Both the position numbers and the translations under genes were made by a program. From Singulisphaera acidiphila DSM 18658 (lineage in GTDB: Bacteria; Planctomycetota; Planctomycetia; Isosphaerales; Isosphaeraceae): a stretch of 64,000 nucleotides of DNA. Positions within the stretch are counted from its first letter, which is position 1. Every line of letters starts with the position of its first letter. Below are positions 45,501-54,175 of the stretch, piece after piece. The notes under the pieces were generated by a model. The model worked only from the letters and a program-made list of their open reading frames with translations, did no database searches and was not told where the DNA came from. The stretch spans positions 7,202,744 to 7,266,743 of the forward strand of contig NC_019892.1 in assembly GCF_000242455.2 (NCBI RefSeq), written 5' to 3'.

Positions 45501-47246
45501 ATTGTTGGCCGGGTTCGGATCCCCTTCCTGGCTCGTGACGCTCGCCGAGTTCGTGATCGAGTTCCCGGATGCGGCCGACGTCTGCACGACGATCGTCGCG
45601 GTTTTCGACTGACCGACTTCCAGGCCCCCGAAATAGAACGAGATCGAGTTCGGGCCTGGGACAGGGAATCCATCCGTCGAAGAGACGGAAACGAGCGTGA
45701 CACCGGGGGGAAGCAGGTTCGTAGCCGACACCCCTCGGGCCGCGGTCGATCCATAGTTCGTCACAACCAACGTGAACGTAACTGTGCCGCCAACTTGCAC
45801 CGAGGAGGATGACGAGGAGACCGCGACGCCGACATCCGCCGTCCCCTTGGTGGAGAGGTTGAGGGCGAACTGGGATGTGTTGCCCGCTGGATCCGTCGCC
45901 GTTGCGCTGATGAGTGCGCCCGGTGCGACTCCGGCGGGAAGCGTGGCAGTGAAGACGGCATTTCCCGCGTGGTCGGTGTTGACCTGCAACGTGCCGAGGA
46001 AAGTCTCTCCTTCGCCAAAGCCCGACGCGTCGGGCGTGCCATTCGCGAAGAACTGAATTCGATACGCCGCGTCCGGGCGGCTCCCGGTCAGGGAGCCACT
46101 AATCGTGGTCGAGCTCGCGCCGGTGCTCGCCGCGTTGAGGGTAGGGGCTTGCTGGCTCCGGTTCCCGCTCCCGCCTAAATCGATACCAAGCTTAACATTC
46201 GAGAAGAAAATATTTGATAAAATTTGATTATTTGACACATTCAGAATTAAGGAAACACCTGCCCCAATGCCGATTCCCGGGTTGCCGTTGAACGCGATGG
46301 CATTGCCTGCGCCCGGAGCCAGCCCTCCGATGGTGTTATTGCTGCTGAAGAGATGAACTCCATCGATCAGGTTTCCGAGGTTCAACGTATGAAACCGGTC
46401 GGTACCGATCGCGTTTCCTTGAATGAGTAGACCATCGGTCAATCCGAACGTCTCGACTCCATGCGCTCCGTTGCCTGAGATCACGTTGCCGGCCGAAGGG
46501 CTCGTCCCACCGATGCGGTTATTCAGGGCATTCTTGACCAAGATCCCGCCTGCGTTGTTGCCCCGCTTGAGCGTTCCGCTGCCATCGACTCCGACGAGGT
46601 TTCCTTCGACCACGTTTGCCGAGCCGCCGTCGAGTGCGATACCGTATCCGAGATTTCCCGAAATCAGGTTTCCCTGGTTTGCTTGCGCGCTGCCGATCTG
46701 ATTCGAGCCGCTTCCGACGTAGATCCCGTGCCCTCCATTCGCCCCCACAGTCGATCCATCGGGCGTCATTCCCAGGTAGTTGCCCAGGATCAGGTTGTTG
46801 CCGGCCCCGGTCAGGTGGATTGCATCCCCCTGGAAGTGAACGATCGAGAGACCAACGATGGTCGTTGAGCCTGCCAAAGCACTCAGACCGTTGGCCCCCG
46901 CGCCGGCGCCCGATCCATCGAGTTGGATAAGCGGAGTGCCCGAGTAACTCGGTTGGGTCGTGCCATCGATTGTCACGGGAACCGAGAGGGTTGGTAGGGC
47001 AGAGCTCAGACGGATCGTCTTGACACCTGTCCCCGGGATCGCAAACGCGATCGTATCTCCCCCGTCGCCGTGATTGACCTGGCCAATCGCCCACCGCAGG
47101 GTGCCTGGGGAGAGGCTGTCGAGCACGTCCGTCACGGGGAAGATCGTGAGCAGAATCCGACCTTCCATCAGTTCCAGACGTGGGCGGACGGAATGCTGGC
47201 GAGTCGACTTGGACCGCCGCGGGAGCTCCAACGATGGCGTGCGCAT
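42534..47246 (-). CDS. Giant surface protein: beta-helix, six DUF11 repeats, Calx-beta
   Basis: 1570 residues from 47246. The N-terminus 'RPRLELMEGRILLT' matches the planctomycete 'RPxLExLExRxLL' motif seen on large surface proteins. Residues about 35-400 are a right-handed parallel beta-helix with repeated 'N.ISGN...G..' turns. About 468-1205 holds six DUF11 repeats of about 122 residues, each starting like 'ADLAVRL...GDRLTYTLTVTNQGPSPATGV'. About 1209-1330 is a Calx-beta domain ('VPETAGYATIVVQRTDGRQG'), followed to about 1450 by an Ig-like 'LHFSELLNTTTALSSANYQLFD' module. The C-terminus is basic ('QRLRRGRR'). No transmembrane anchor or sorting motif is evident. Likely role: cell-surface or adhesive stalk; ligand unknown. 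Confidence 0.92.
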   Translation of the reverse strand: MRTPSLELPRRSKSTRQHSVRPRLELMEGRILLTIFPVTDVLDSLSPGTLRWAIGQVNHGDGGDTIAFAIPGTGVKTIRLSSALPTLSVPVTIDGTTQPSYSGTPLIQLDGSGAGAGANGLSALAGSTTIVGLSIVHFQGDAIHLTGAGNNLILGNYLGMTPDGSTVGANGGHGIYVGSGSNQIGSAQANQGNLISGNLGYGIALDGGSANVVEGNLVGVDGSGTLKRGNNAGGILVKNALNNRIGGTSPSAGNVISGNGAHGVETFGLTDGLLIQGNAIGTDRFHTLNLGNLIDGVHLFSSNNTIGGLAPGAGNAIAFNGNPGIGIGAGVSLILNVSNNQILSNIFFSNVKLGIDLGGSGNRSQQAPTLNAASTGASSTTISGSLTGSRPDAAYRIQFFANGTPDASGFGEGETFLGTLQVNTDHAGNAVFTATLPAGVAPGALISATATDPAGNTSQFALNLSTKGTADVGVAVSSSSSSVQVGGTVTFTLVVTNYGSTAARGVSATNLLPPGVTLVSVSSTDGFPVPGPNSISFYFGGLEVGQSKTATIVVQTSAASGNSITNSASVTSQEGDPNPANNIASVSVPVTALVDLAVDVQGTPGAVLVGQNVTYIVTVRNLGPSQATGVTLIDLLPENVTLVSAQATRGTTSILGNRLTTLIPTLDPNSPPVVLTIVVSTNASTPASISHTATLSANELEASLANNFASVTTTVTPLADLQVRVQGPPQPTLVGQPLTYIVTLTNQGPSTATGISLVDVLPDGVVFVSASDNVGGTLTIRNGVVTDEFASLASGGVVVLTIVVTPTLASGASLTNRASVTSLVSDPDNTNDSASVTTTVDPAADLSVIVATSSAEVGVGRPLTYTITVTNRGPSPAPGVILIDLLPANVTVTSITVSQGETTQSSGQVIGNIGTLAADAFATMTIVIQTSAANTPAITNTATASSGLADPTPDDNSVTITTNVTPRTDLAVSITPPTGPLLVNRQVSYAVTVANHGPSPATDVSLTELLPTGVAFVSAIDSLGNVLTPVNGRLVDKIGHLAADSSVTLTIVVMTIVPGNFDISATATGAEPDDDLSNNMATFTTAVVPAADLAVRLVASRGQVTTGDRLTYTLTVTNQGPSPATGVVLNETLPLGQSIVSATASQGSVSPGGGLVTARLGDLAVGASATVTIIVIPTVAGAGTARATVSSLEIDPNTADNLAIVNVQVVEPPGAFQFASPTVVVPETAGYATIVVQRTDGRQGRVAVNYYTVLSGTATPGLDFIPVSGTLVFEQGETTKTFTVPVLANPYTNGDGTVTLVLRDPQGGAVLGALSSTTLVIHDIDPDFTGPSIEEIRLFGPATSIQYITLHFSELLNTTTALSSANYQLFDVGPDGRFGTSDDRPILLQPPGYDPAHNTVTLVPTTPLLANRFYYVQASGIRDIAGNLLVPGPGATSANQFGAYLVRGTSLQYLDSHQTVVSVGVAGGGLLDLTRYANGDGDRLQLLNPTPRRTVLTGRVRGGQNTSSFSSITGLGAFGQVRVMMNSPAILVGNMPFNRRFFSPPAVDGVFNPVAPPGKPTVQRLRRGRR

Positions 47247-47972
47247 GGACGGGGTCTCTCAATCAACGTGGTTGAGAATCGAAGATGCGCGACTCCTGCC
47301 CGAGCGTGGAATCCGAGGCGGGTCGCTCTTTTCAGGACTTCTACGTCCGTCATACGAGGTATGGCACGACCCAACTCATTGAAAAATATACAGAGGAGTA
47401 ACCTCAGAGTCAAAAGGAAACGATTATTGTGGATTTCGGATCATTCGCGACCATGGCCATCTCAATCGAAACAAGGGCTTTCGTCGCCCTCCCATACGAA
47501 TCTGGATAATGCTTGAGCGGTTCCTTCGGCTTCGCGTACACCCGGTTGTCGTACACCTGAAGCCCTTGCCATGATCGGACGGCTCTCTCCGAACAAATTC
47601 ATTCTGAGTGGGAGTGTTTGCAAAGGGAAGCGAAAAGTTTCGAAAAAATGCCGTTTCAAAAAAGGGACGGATTGACCGCCTGGCGCTGGCCCGACATTGA
47701 CTTTCGCTTGAGGGCTCTTGATTTGGCTGATTGTGAACTCGAGAGCAGAGCGAAATCTGGCATTTGAAGAACCCTCTGGAGTTCCGAAAGTAGCCGTCCT
47801 GGAGGCGTGGCTCGATGGTAATCCGTTGCCCTCACTCTTGGCATGTCCTGCGGTAATCAACTCGCCCTGATTCCGTCGCCAACGGATACCGGTGAACTTT
47901 CCAAAGGCCTGGCGCAACTTTCCTTAGTGTCGTTTAGGTGCGTTCGGGCCCCAAGTCACGAGGAGGCGCGAG
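47247..47972. other. Divergent intergenic region
   Basis: About 725 bases between the giant surface protein (minus) and the TIGR03067 gene (plus). Frames of up to about 150 codons on the minus strand lack domain features. No hairpin with a T-tract or repeat was seen. CGAGGAGGCG at about 47960 is the ribosome site for 47973. Confidence 0.5.
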
Positions 47973-48398
47973 ATGAGAACGATCGCTGCGCTGGCCGCTC
48001 TGGTGATGCTACTGACCGGCAAGCTGGCCGTGGTTCATGCCGAAGACGAGGGAGATAGAGACAAGATCCAGGGTTCTTGGACCGTCTCTACAGGCGAGAA
48101 GGCGGGGCAGAAGGCGCCGGCGGAGGGACTAAAGGATGTCAGGATGACCTTCACCGGCGGTAAGTTCATATGGAAGACGGGCGAGAAAGAGACGAAGGGG
48201 ACATTCTCCCTGGATGCGACCAAGACGCCGAGGGAGATTTCGATGAGTGCGGAGGACAAGACACTGGCCGGAGTTTACAGGCTCGAGGGGGACGGATTGA
48301 AGATCTGCGTGGGCATCGGCGATGACCGTCCGACCGATTTCGCCACCAAGGCCGGAGCGAAGGCCCTGCTGCTCGTTCTCAAGCGGGAGAAGCCCTGA
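47973..48398 (+). CDS. TIGR03067-domain secreted protein
   Basis: 141 residues. Signal peptide 'MRTIAALAALVMLLTGKLAVVHA' followed directly by 'EDEGDRDKIQGSWTV', the usual opening of the planctomycete TIGR03067 domain ('...LQGTW.V'). Later blocks fit: 'VRMTFTGGKFIW', 'GTFSLDATKTPREISM', 'GVYRLEGDGLKICVG' and 'LLLVLKREKP'. The domain is lipocalin-like in appearance and often found near ECF sigma factors, as here (66 bases before one). Function unknown; an extracytoplasmic sensor or effector of the sigma system is a reasonable inference. Confidence 0.88.
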   Translation: MRTIAALAALVMLLTGKLAVVHAEDEGDRDKIQGSWTVSTGEKAGQKAPAEGLKDVRMTFTGGKFIWKTGEKETKGTFSLDATKTPREISMSAEDKTLAGVYRLEGDGLKICVGIGDDRPTDFATKAGAKALLLVLKREKP

Positions 48399-48464
48399 TT
48401 CCGGGTCGGGCCGGGAACAATTCCGTCGGTCCGTGGCGACCGTCCATGCCAATCGGGGCTCGAC

Positions 48465-49007
48465 ATGACCGACGCCGCGGATCGGCTCTATGAACGAGTC
48501 TTGCTCCTCCGCTGCCAAGCCCGGGATGAGGCCGCCTTCGAGGAGATCGTCGTCCGATACACGCCGCGACTGCGCTACTACCTGCGAAAGATGCTCGGCG
48601 GGGTGCAGGCCGTGGAGGATGTCCTCCAGGAGGTATGGTTGGACGCATTCCGTGGTATAACGAGGCTGATCGAGCCCGGCGCTTTCCCCGCGTGGATCTA
48701 TCGCCTTGCGAGAGATCGGGCCTTTCGTGAGCTACGGCGGCGGCGGTCTCACCTCCCACTCGAAGACTTCCATTTCATTGATGAGGCCGGTGATGTGGGA
48801 GAGTTCTCGGCGGAGGATGCCGAGCATATCCACGGCGCGCTGGACACGCTCATGCCGGAGCACCGGGAGGTTCTGGTGCTCCGGTTCATTGAGGGCATGA
48901 CTTACGAGGAGATCGCCGGAATCGTCGGTTGTCACCTCGGCACGGTGCGGTCTCGCCTCCACTATGCCAAGCGTGCCCTACGCCGCGTCATCGAAGGGAC
49001 CGGATAG
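48465..49007 (+). CDS. ECF-type RNA polymerase sigma factor
   Basis: 180 residues. Region 2 (about 15-85): 'RDEAAFEEIVVRYTPRLRYYLRKMLGG...AVEDVLQEVWLDAFRGI'. Region 4 (about 120-175): 'LMPEHREVLVLRFIEGMTYEEIAGIVGCHLGTVRSRLHYAKRALRRVI' in outline, with the DNA-recognition helix intact. It directs RNA polymerase to a specific promoter set under envelope-related control. Its stop (TAG 49005) is one base from the ATG of the membrane protein that follows, so the two are translationally coupled. The coupled membrane protein is the best candidate anti-sigma factor. Confidence 0.93.
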   Translation: MTDAADRLYERVLLLRCQARDEAAFEEIVVRYTPRLRYYLRKMLGGVQAVEDVLQEVWLDAFRGITRLIEPGAFPAWIYRLARDRAFRELRRRRSHLPLEDFHFIDEAGDVGEFSAEDAEHIHGALDTLMPEHREVLVLRFIEGMTYEEIAGIVGCHLGTVRSRLHYAKRALRRVIEGTG

Positions 49008-49008
49008 G

Positions 49009-49476
49009 ATGACTGAGAAAGAACTGCGAGAGGCCCTCCTGGGGCTGGATTCGACGCGACTCAATGCCGTCCCCGACGCTCACCAGCTCACCCGGAAGGT
49101 CCTCGAACGCGATCGGCGACGGGTCCGGTTCTTGGCCGTCCTGACCATCGTCCTGTGGGTGATCGCTGCATCCGGTATCCTCGTGGTCCTCTATGCCCTC
49201 CTGGCCCTCCACCCCGAACAGAGGAAATTGGCGCGGGATGTCGAGCGAGGCCGAGTCACGTCGGCCAAACGTGAACGCATGGAGCAGGTCCACTGGGCGG
49301 TCATCGAGAAGACGACGGCGGTGGTCGCGATATCTGTCGCCGTTCTTACGCTCGCCGCTCTCGGCACTGTCTTCCTGGTCTTCGCCTCTCGCGGTGCGAC
49401 GATTCGCCAGGTTAATGCCACTCTCCTCGAGATTTCGGAGCAGTTGAAACTGCTAAAGCAAGCCGGTCCCCGCTGA
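49009..49476 (+). CDS. Two-helix membrane protein, putative anti-sigma partner
   Basis: 155 residues from ATG 49009, one base after the sigma-factor stop. A cytoplasmic N-terminal segment of about 40 residues ('KELREALLGLDSTRLNAVPDAHQLTRKVLERDRRR') precedes two hydrophobic helices (about 43-65 'VLTIVLWVIAASGILVVLYAL' and about 100-122 'VVAISVAVLTLAALGTVFLVF'). The C-terminus could form a coiled coil ('RQVNATLLEISEQLKLLKQ'). No zinc-binding H-x3-C-x2-C anti-sigma motif is present. Coupling and topology suggest membrane sequestration of the sigma factor; this is inference, not family recognition. Confidence 0.75.
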   Translation: MTEKELREALLGLDSTRLNAVPDAHQLTRKVLERDRRRVRFLAVLTIVLWVIAASGILVVLYALLALHPEQRKLARDVERGRVTSAKRERMEQVHWAVIEKTTAVVAISVAVLTLAALGTVFLVFASRGATIRQVNATLLEISEQLKLLKQAGPR

Positions 49477-49822
49477 GGCCGCCGGGATGCTTTGGCCGTA
49501 GCCTTGGCAGGCAGCCGTGAACGACTACCTTCGAAAAAATACCTCCTTTTGCAATGAAGGTGGTCAATCTGTTGCTGGCGCGGTCATCGGCGCTTGCCTT
49601 GGTCTGAAACCCGAGTTCCGGGGTAGAAGTGCGAAACGTTTGTCAACGGATCCGGTGCTCGCTACTCTGGTGAATCACTTGGACACATCCTTTGTGGGGT
49701 CGGAATGATCGCAGGTGAGCGGGATCGCAAGAGGCGTTGATCCGGCGATCCGCCTGCCGTTGTCCCGCTCGAAGCTTCAGGCTGGCCGACCGGCTGACCG
49801 GTCCTTCAGGGGGATGAACGTG
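49477..49822. other. Intergenic region before the cytochrome gene
   Basis: About 345 bases with no supportable gene. The downstream frame runs back to 49715 without signal-peptide character. AGGGGGA at 49808-49814 is placed to serve the ATG at 49823. Confidence 0.5.
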
Positions 49823-52606
49823 ATGAGTGTTGAGGTTCGAAAGCCCCTGCTGATTCTGATCATTGGGTTCGCTGGCCTGATCTCCTCACGGGTTTCGGAG
49901 GCCGAACCGGCGGTTGACTCGCCTCCCGACCACCCGATTGTCGCGGGTTACGAGCGATTCTTCGTCGACCCCAGTTCCAACGCCTCCGAGGCGGGTCGCT
50001 TGCTGTTTGCCGATTTGAACTGCAATTCTTGCCACCAAGCCGGTCAGGGAGCGGAAACCGGGATCGGAGCCAAGCAAGCGCCGATCCTTGATGCGGTTGG
50101 GGCGCGGGTCAGGCCCGAATATTTGCGTTCCTTCCTTTTCGACCCGCAAGCCACGAAGCCGGGGACGACGATGCCGAACCTCCTTGCCCACCTACCGGGG
50201 GAGGAGCGACGAGCGACTGTCGAGGCCTTGACCCACTTCCTTGCTGCGAGCGGGCGCATGGTCGGAATCAATCCCACCGCCAAGGCAATCGCGAGTGGTC
50301 GGACCCTTTATCAACGTATTGGGTGTCTCGCCTGCCACGGTTCTCTCGAGTCGAACCCGCCGCAGATCGCCACGTCGGTGCCGCTCGGTAACCTGGCGGA
50401 GAAGTACACGCTGGGCAGCCTAACCACCTTTCTCAGCGACCCGCTCAAGGTGCGTCCCTCGGGGCGGATGCCTGCGCTCGGCCTCACCGGCAATGAGGCG
50501 GGAGAGCTTGCGGCCTACCTGCTCCGCGACCTCCACGACACAGCCAAGCCGAATCTCAGATACGCTTACTTCGAGGGATCCTGGGAAAATCTCCCCGACT
50601 TCGCCTCGCTGACACCCCTCAAAACGGGGCCGTCGGTTGGGATCGATCTCACGGTGGCAAGTCGGTCCGACAACTTCGCGCTCTTGTTCGAGGGATTTCT
50701 CAACATCGAGCGCGACGGCGACTACACCTTTTACCTCAAATCCGACGACGGTAGTCGGTTGCTCCTGGATGAAGAGGTGGCTGTCGAGAATGACGGGATC
50801 CATGCGCCGAGGGAAAAACGCGGCACGATCCGGATGGCGAAGGGACCACATCGGCTCACCGCCGCCTTCTTCAACGGTGGGGCGGGGGCGGAGTGCGACC
50901 TCGACTATTCGGGTCCTGGGATTCCGCGTCAGCCTATCACAGGCGCGCTCTCCCTGACCGATCAGCCCCAGTCGCCCGAGTCGAAGACGGCCGAGAAGCA
51001 ATTCGTCATTGAGGAGTCACTTGTCGACCAAGGGCGCGAACGATTTGCTACGGTTGGCTGCGCGAATTGCCATGCGTTGCGTCAGGACCTTTCACCGATC
51101 CCATCCCGCCTGACCGCGACTTCCCTCGCCCAACTCGAGACCAACCGAGGGTGCCTCGACCCCACGCATCCGGCGAAGGCACCGGTCTACCCGCTCACGG
51201 CCCGGCAGCGAGAAACGCTGGCCGTGGCGATCGACGGCTTCCAACGGGGCGACGGCTCTCACGTCACGCCCCGCGAAGTGCTCTCGGGAACCTTGCACCG
51301 CTTGAATTGCTTTGCCTGCCATCAGCGAGGCGGAGTCGGCGGCGTTGAAGAGGCGCGCAACGCGTTCTTCCGGACGAAGCAGCAGGAGATGGGGGACGAA
51401 GGACGCATCCCCCCATCGCTCGACGGGGTCGGAGCCAAGCTCACGGCCGAATCCCTGGCGCACATCGTCAGCGATGGTGCGAAGGACCGACCTTATATGC
51501 TGACGCGAATGCCCCGCTTCGGGAAAGCGAATACCAGCCATCTGATCACAGCCTTCGAAACGATCGACGTCCTTGAACCGGTGAAGCCGGTCGCGTTCCA
51601 CCTGCCACCCCGTCGGATCAAGTCGGATGGTCGCTACCTGACCGGGAGCGAGGCCCTCGCCTGTATCAAGTGTCATACATTCAAAGGGGTCGAGACCGAG
51701 GGAGTACAGGCGATTGACATGACGGTCATGACCAAGCGGCTCAGGCGCGACTGGTTTCACCACTATCTGGTCGACCCGCAAGCCTTCCGGCCAGGCACTC
51801 GGATGCCCGTGGCCTGGCCCCAAGGCAAGAGCCTGTTACCCAAGGTCCTCGAGGGTGATACCCCTCAGCAGATCGAGGCGATCTGGCAGTTCCTGGCGGA
51901 CGGCAACAAGGCGGTGGAACCCTACGGCCTGGGGCGCGACCCGATTCCGCTCGTCGCCGAGCACGAGCCTGTCATCTACCGCAACTTCATTCAAGGGGCA
52001 GGCCCGCGCGGGATTGGGGTTGGGTATCCCGAGAAGTTGAACCTCGCGTTCGACGCGAACGAGATGCGAATCGCCTTGATCTGGCAAGGCGCATTCATCG
52101 ACGCCTCGCGCCACTGGTCGGCCCGAGGCGCGGGCTTCCAGGGCCCCCTGGGCGACAACGTTCTGAATCTCCCCGAGGGGCCTGGCTTCGCAACGCTCAG
52201 TTCAGGGTCCGTCCCTTGGCCCACCCAGTCTCCGAAAGATCTCGGCTACCGTTTTCGTGGGTATCGGCTCGATCCGCAAGGACGTCCGACCTTCCTCTCC
52301 AGCTTCAACTCGGCCCAGATTACCGACTTTCCCGAACCAGGCCTTTCGAAGGATTCGCCCAGCTTGCGGCGGACCTTGTCGATCAAAGCGGCCAACCCGC
52401 CCGGCGACCTCTGGTTTCGCGCGGCGGTTGGCGACAAAATCGAGCCGCTCGCCGATGGTTGGCATACGGTCAATGGGGAATGGAAGCTTCGCATTGAGTC
52501 GAGTGCAGAACCCTTGATCCGCAGGTCGGCAGGAAAGGCTGAGCTCTTGGTCCCCCTCATTTTCTCGAGGGACGAGGCCAAAATCATCGAGCAGATCGAC
52601 TGGTAA
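49823..52606 (+). CDS. Secreted multi-CxxCH c-type cytochrome with PA14 domain
   Basis: 927 residues. ATG 49823 is chosen because AGGGGGA ends eight bases before it (ATG 49814 overlaps that site). Signal peptide 'PLLILIIGFAGLISSRVSEA'. Five haem-binding motifs are visible: CNSCH, CLACH, CANCH, CFACH and CIKCH, arranged as two N-terminal domains, one central and two later. Between the second and third lies a PA14-like carbohydrate-binding domain ('NLRYAYFEGSWENLPDF...DYTFYLKSDDGSRLLLD'). Methionine-containing 'GTTMPNL', 'SGRMPALGL' and 'GTRMPVAWP' stretches give axial ligands. Likely role: extracytoplasmic electron transfer linked to carbohydrate breakdown. It probably forms a transcription unit with the propeller protein 69 bases downstream. 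Confidence 0.92.
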   Translation: MSVEVRKPLLILIIGFAGLISSRVSEAEPAVDSPPDHPIVAGYERFFVDPSSNASEAGRLLFADLNCNSCHQAGQGAETGIGAKQAPILDAVGARVRPEYLRSFLFDPQATKPGTTMPNLLAHLPGEERRATVEALTHFLAASGRMVGINPTAKAIASGRTLYQRIGCLACHGSLESNPPQIATSVPLGNLAEKYTLGSLTTFLSDPLKVRPSGRMPALGLTGNEAGELAAYLLRDLHDTAKPNLRYAYFEGSWENLPDFASLTPLKTGPSVGIDLTVASRSDNFALLFEGFLNIERDGDYTFYLKSDDGSRLLLDEEVAVENDGIHAPREKRGTIRMAKGPHRLTAAFFNGGAGAECDLDYSGPGIPRQPITGALSLTDQPQSPESKTAEKQFVIEESLVDQGRERFATVGCANCHALRQDLSPIPSRLTATSLAQLETNRGCLDPTHPAKAPVYPLTARQRETLAVAIDGFQRGDGSHVTPREVLSGTLHRLNCFACHQRGGVGGVEEARNAFFRTKQQEMGDEGRIPPSLDGVGAKLTAESLAHIVSDGAKDRPYMLTRMPRFGKANTSHLITAFETIDVLEPVKPVAFHLPPRRIKSDGRYLTGSEALACIKCHTFKGVETEGVQAIDMTVMTKRLRRDWFHHYLVDPQAFRPGTRMPVAWPQGKSLLPKVLEGDTPQQIEAIWQFLADGNKAVEPYGLGRDPIPLVAEHEPVIYRNFIQGAGPRGIGVGYPEKLNLAFDANEMRIALIWQGAFIDASRHWSARGAGFQGPLGDNVLNLPEGPGFATLSSGSVPWPTQSPKDLGYRFRGYRLDPQGRPTFLSSFNSAQITDFPEPGLSKDSPSLRRTLSIKAANPPGDLWFRAAVGDKIEPLADGWHTVNGEWKLRIESSAEPLIRRSAGKAELLVPLIFSRDEAKIIEQIDW

Positions 52607-52675
52607 ATCGGCTTCGGAATCCGCTCGAGACAACACGACACAAGGCCATTTTCAATATATGTCGAGAACCGACTC

Positions 52676-54157
52676 ATGTTTCGACCTGTTTTGTGGGGTA
52701 TGACCGTCGCGAGCCTTTTGCTGGGACTTCTCGGAGTCGCTCGGGCGGGAGATCCTATCCTGTCGGAAGCGGACTACTACCCGCTTGTGACTCTGCCTAT
52801 TCCGGAAGGAGTCGTGCTCGAAGCAGGGGCGCTCGAGATGTTGCCCGACGGCAAGCTCGCCGTCGCGACGCGTCGAGGAGAGATTTTCCTGGTTGCCAAC
52901 CCGCTCTCGGACGACCCTGCTAAGGTGAAGTTTGAGAGGTTTGCGCACGGCTTACACGAAGTCCTCGGCCTGGCCTATCGGGACGGGTGGCTCTATGTCA
53001 CGCAGCGTGGCGAGTTGTCCCGACTCAAGGATACGAATCAGGATGGCCGTGCTGACCTGTTCGAAACGGTCAGTGACCTCTGGGAAATCAACGGCGACTA
53101 TCACGAGTACGCCTTCGGCTCGAAGTTCGACCGGGACGGTCACATCTGGGTGGCGCTCTGCCTGACCGGCTCGTTCACCAGTGAGAGCCTGTATCGCGGC
53201 TGGTGCTTCCGGATCTCGCCCGATGGGAAGGCGATCCCCACGAGCAGCGGCATCCGATCGCCGGGAGGGCTCGGGATGAACCTGGCCGGCGACATGTTTT
53301 ATACCGAGAACCAGGGACCTTGGAATGGCGCCTGTAGCCTCAAGCATCTCAAGCCCGGGGCCTTTCTCGGGCATCCGGCCGGGCTCCGCTGGCACGAGGC
53401 CGCCGGGATGGTGGGCCCACGCCCCAAGGAACCCGAGAGCGGTAGCCGGATGGCGATTGAGGTGAAAAAGATCCCGGAACTGCTGGCGCCCGCCGTCTAT
53501 TTCCCGTACCCCAAGATGGGGCAGTCGGCCAGCGGCATCGCTTCGGATCTCACCGGAGGTAAGTTTGGTCCCTTCGCCGGCCAAATGTTTGTCGGCGACC
53601 AGGCCGCGAGCACGGTGATGAGGGTCGTGCTGGAAACGGTGGATGGCCGATATCAGGGAGCCTGCCTTCCCTTCCGCAAGGATTTTGCGTCGGGTTGTCT
53701 GCCCCTCCTGATGACCCAGGAGGGGACTCTTTTCGTCGGCGGCACGAGTCGGGGATGGGGATCGCGCGGCGGCAAGCCGTTCGCACTCCAACGCCTGGCC
53801 TGGAGCGGCAAGGTTCCGTTCGAGATCCACGAGATTCATGCGCGCTCTGACGGCTTCGAACTCACGTTCACCGCCCCCGTCGATCGGAGCACGGCGGCGG
53901 ATCCCAAATCCTACAGCTTAACGACCTATACCTATATCTATCAGTCGAGTTATGGGAGCCCCGAGGTCGACCCGACTACCCCGACGATCGACCGCGTCGA
54001 GGTTTCCGAGGATGGTAAGGTCGTTCGCCTCGCCGTCAGCAAGCTGCAGGTGGGCCACGTCCACGAGTTCCATCTCGATGGCGTTCGCTCTCACGCGGGA
54101 CGGCCGCTTCTTCACCCGGACGCCTATTACACCTTGAATGCGATCCCGGGAAGCTGA
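52676..54157 (+). CDS. Secreted beta-propeller protein (PQQ/sorbosone-dehydrogenase-like)
   Basis: 493 residues with signal peptide 'VASLLLGLLGVARA'. The mature part opens 'YYPLVTLPIPEGVVLEAGALEMLPDGKLAVATRRGEIFLV', typical of the NHL/soluble glucose dehydrogenase-type propellers abundant in planctomycetes. Later blades include 'GLAYRDGWLYVTQRGELSRLKDTNQDGRADLFETV' (an EF-hand-like DTNQDGRAD calcium loop) and 'GLGMNLAGDMFYTENQGPW'. The last ~110 residues form an Ig-like region ('ELTFTAPVDRSTAADPKSYSLTTY'). Following a multihaem cytochrome, it may be an oxidoreductase passing electrons to it. No catalytic residues can be fixed by eye, so a binding role is equally possible. Confidence 0.87.
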   Translation: MFRPVLWGMTVASLLLGLLGVARAGDPILSEADYYPLVTLPIPEGVVLEAGALEMLPDGKLAVATRRGEIFLVANPLSDDPAKVKFERFAHGLHEVLGLAYRDGWLYVTQRGELSRLKDTNQDGRADLFETVSDLWEINGDYHEYAFGSKFDRDGHIWVALCLTGSFTSESLYRGWCFRISPDGKAIPTSSGIRSPGGLGMNLAGDMFYTENQGPWNGACSLKHLKPGAFLGHPAGLRWHEAAGMVGPRPKEPESGSRMAIEVKKIPELLAPAVYFPYPKMGQSASGIASDLTGGKFGPFAGQMFVGDQAASTVMRVVLETVDGRYQGACLPFRKDFASGCLPLLMTQEGTLFVGGTSRGWGSRGGKPFALQRLAWSGKVPFEIHEIHARSDGFELTFTAPVDRSTAADPKSYSLTTYTYIYQSSYGSPEVDPTTPTIDRVEVSEDGKVVRLAVSKLQVGHVHEFHLDGVRSHAGRPLLHPDAYYTLNAIPGS

Positions 54158-54175
54158 AAAAAAAGAGGCCGAGGC

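Noticed and set aside
47462..47917. 151-codon minus frame between surface protein and TIGR03067 gene
   Set aside because: No domain, signal peptide or convincing ribosome site; composition inconsistent along its length.
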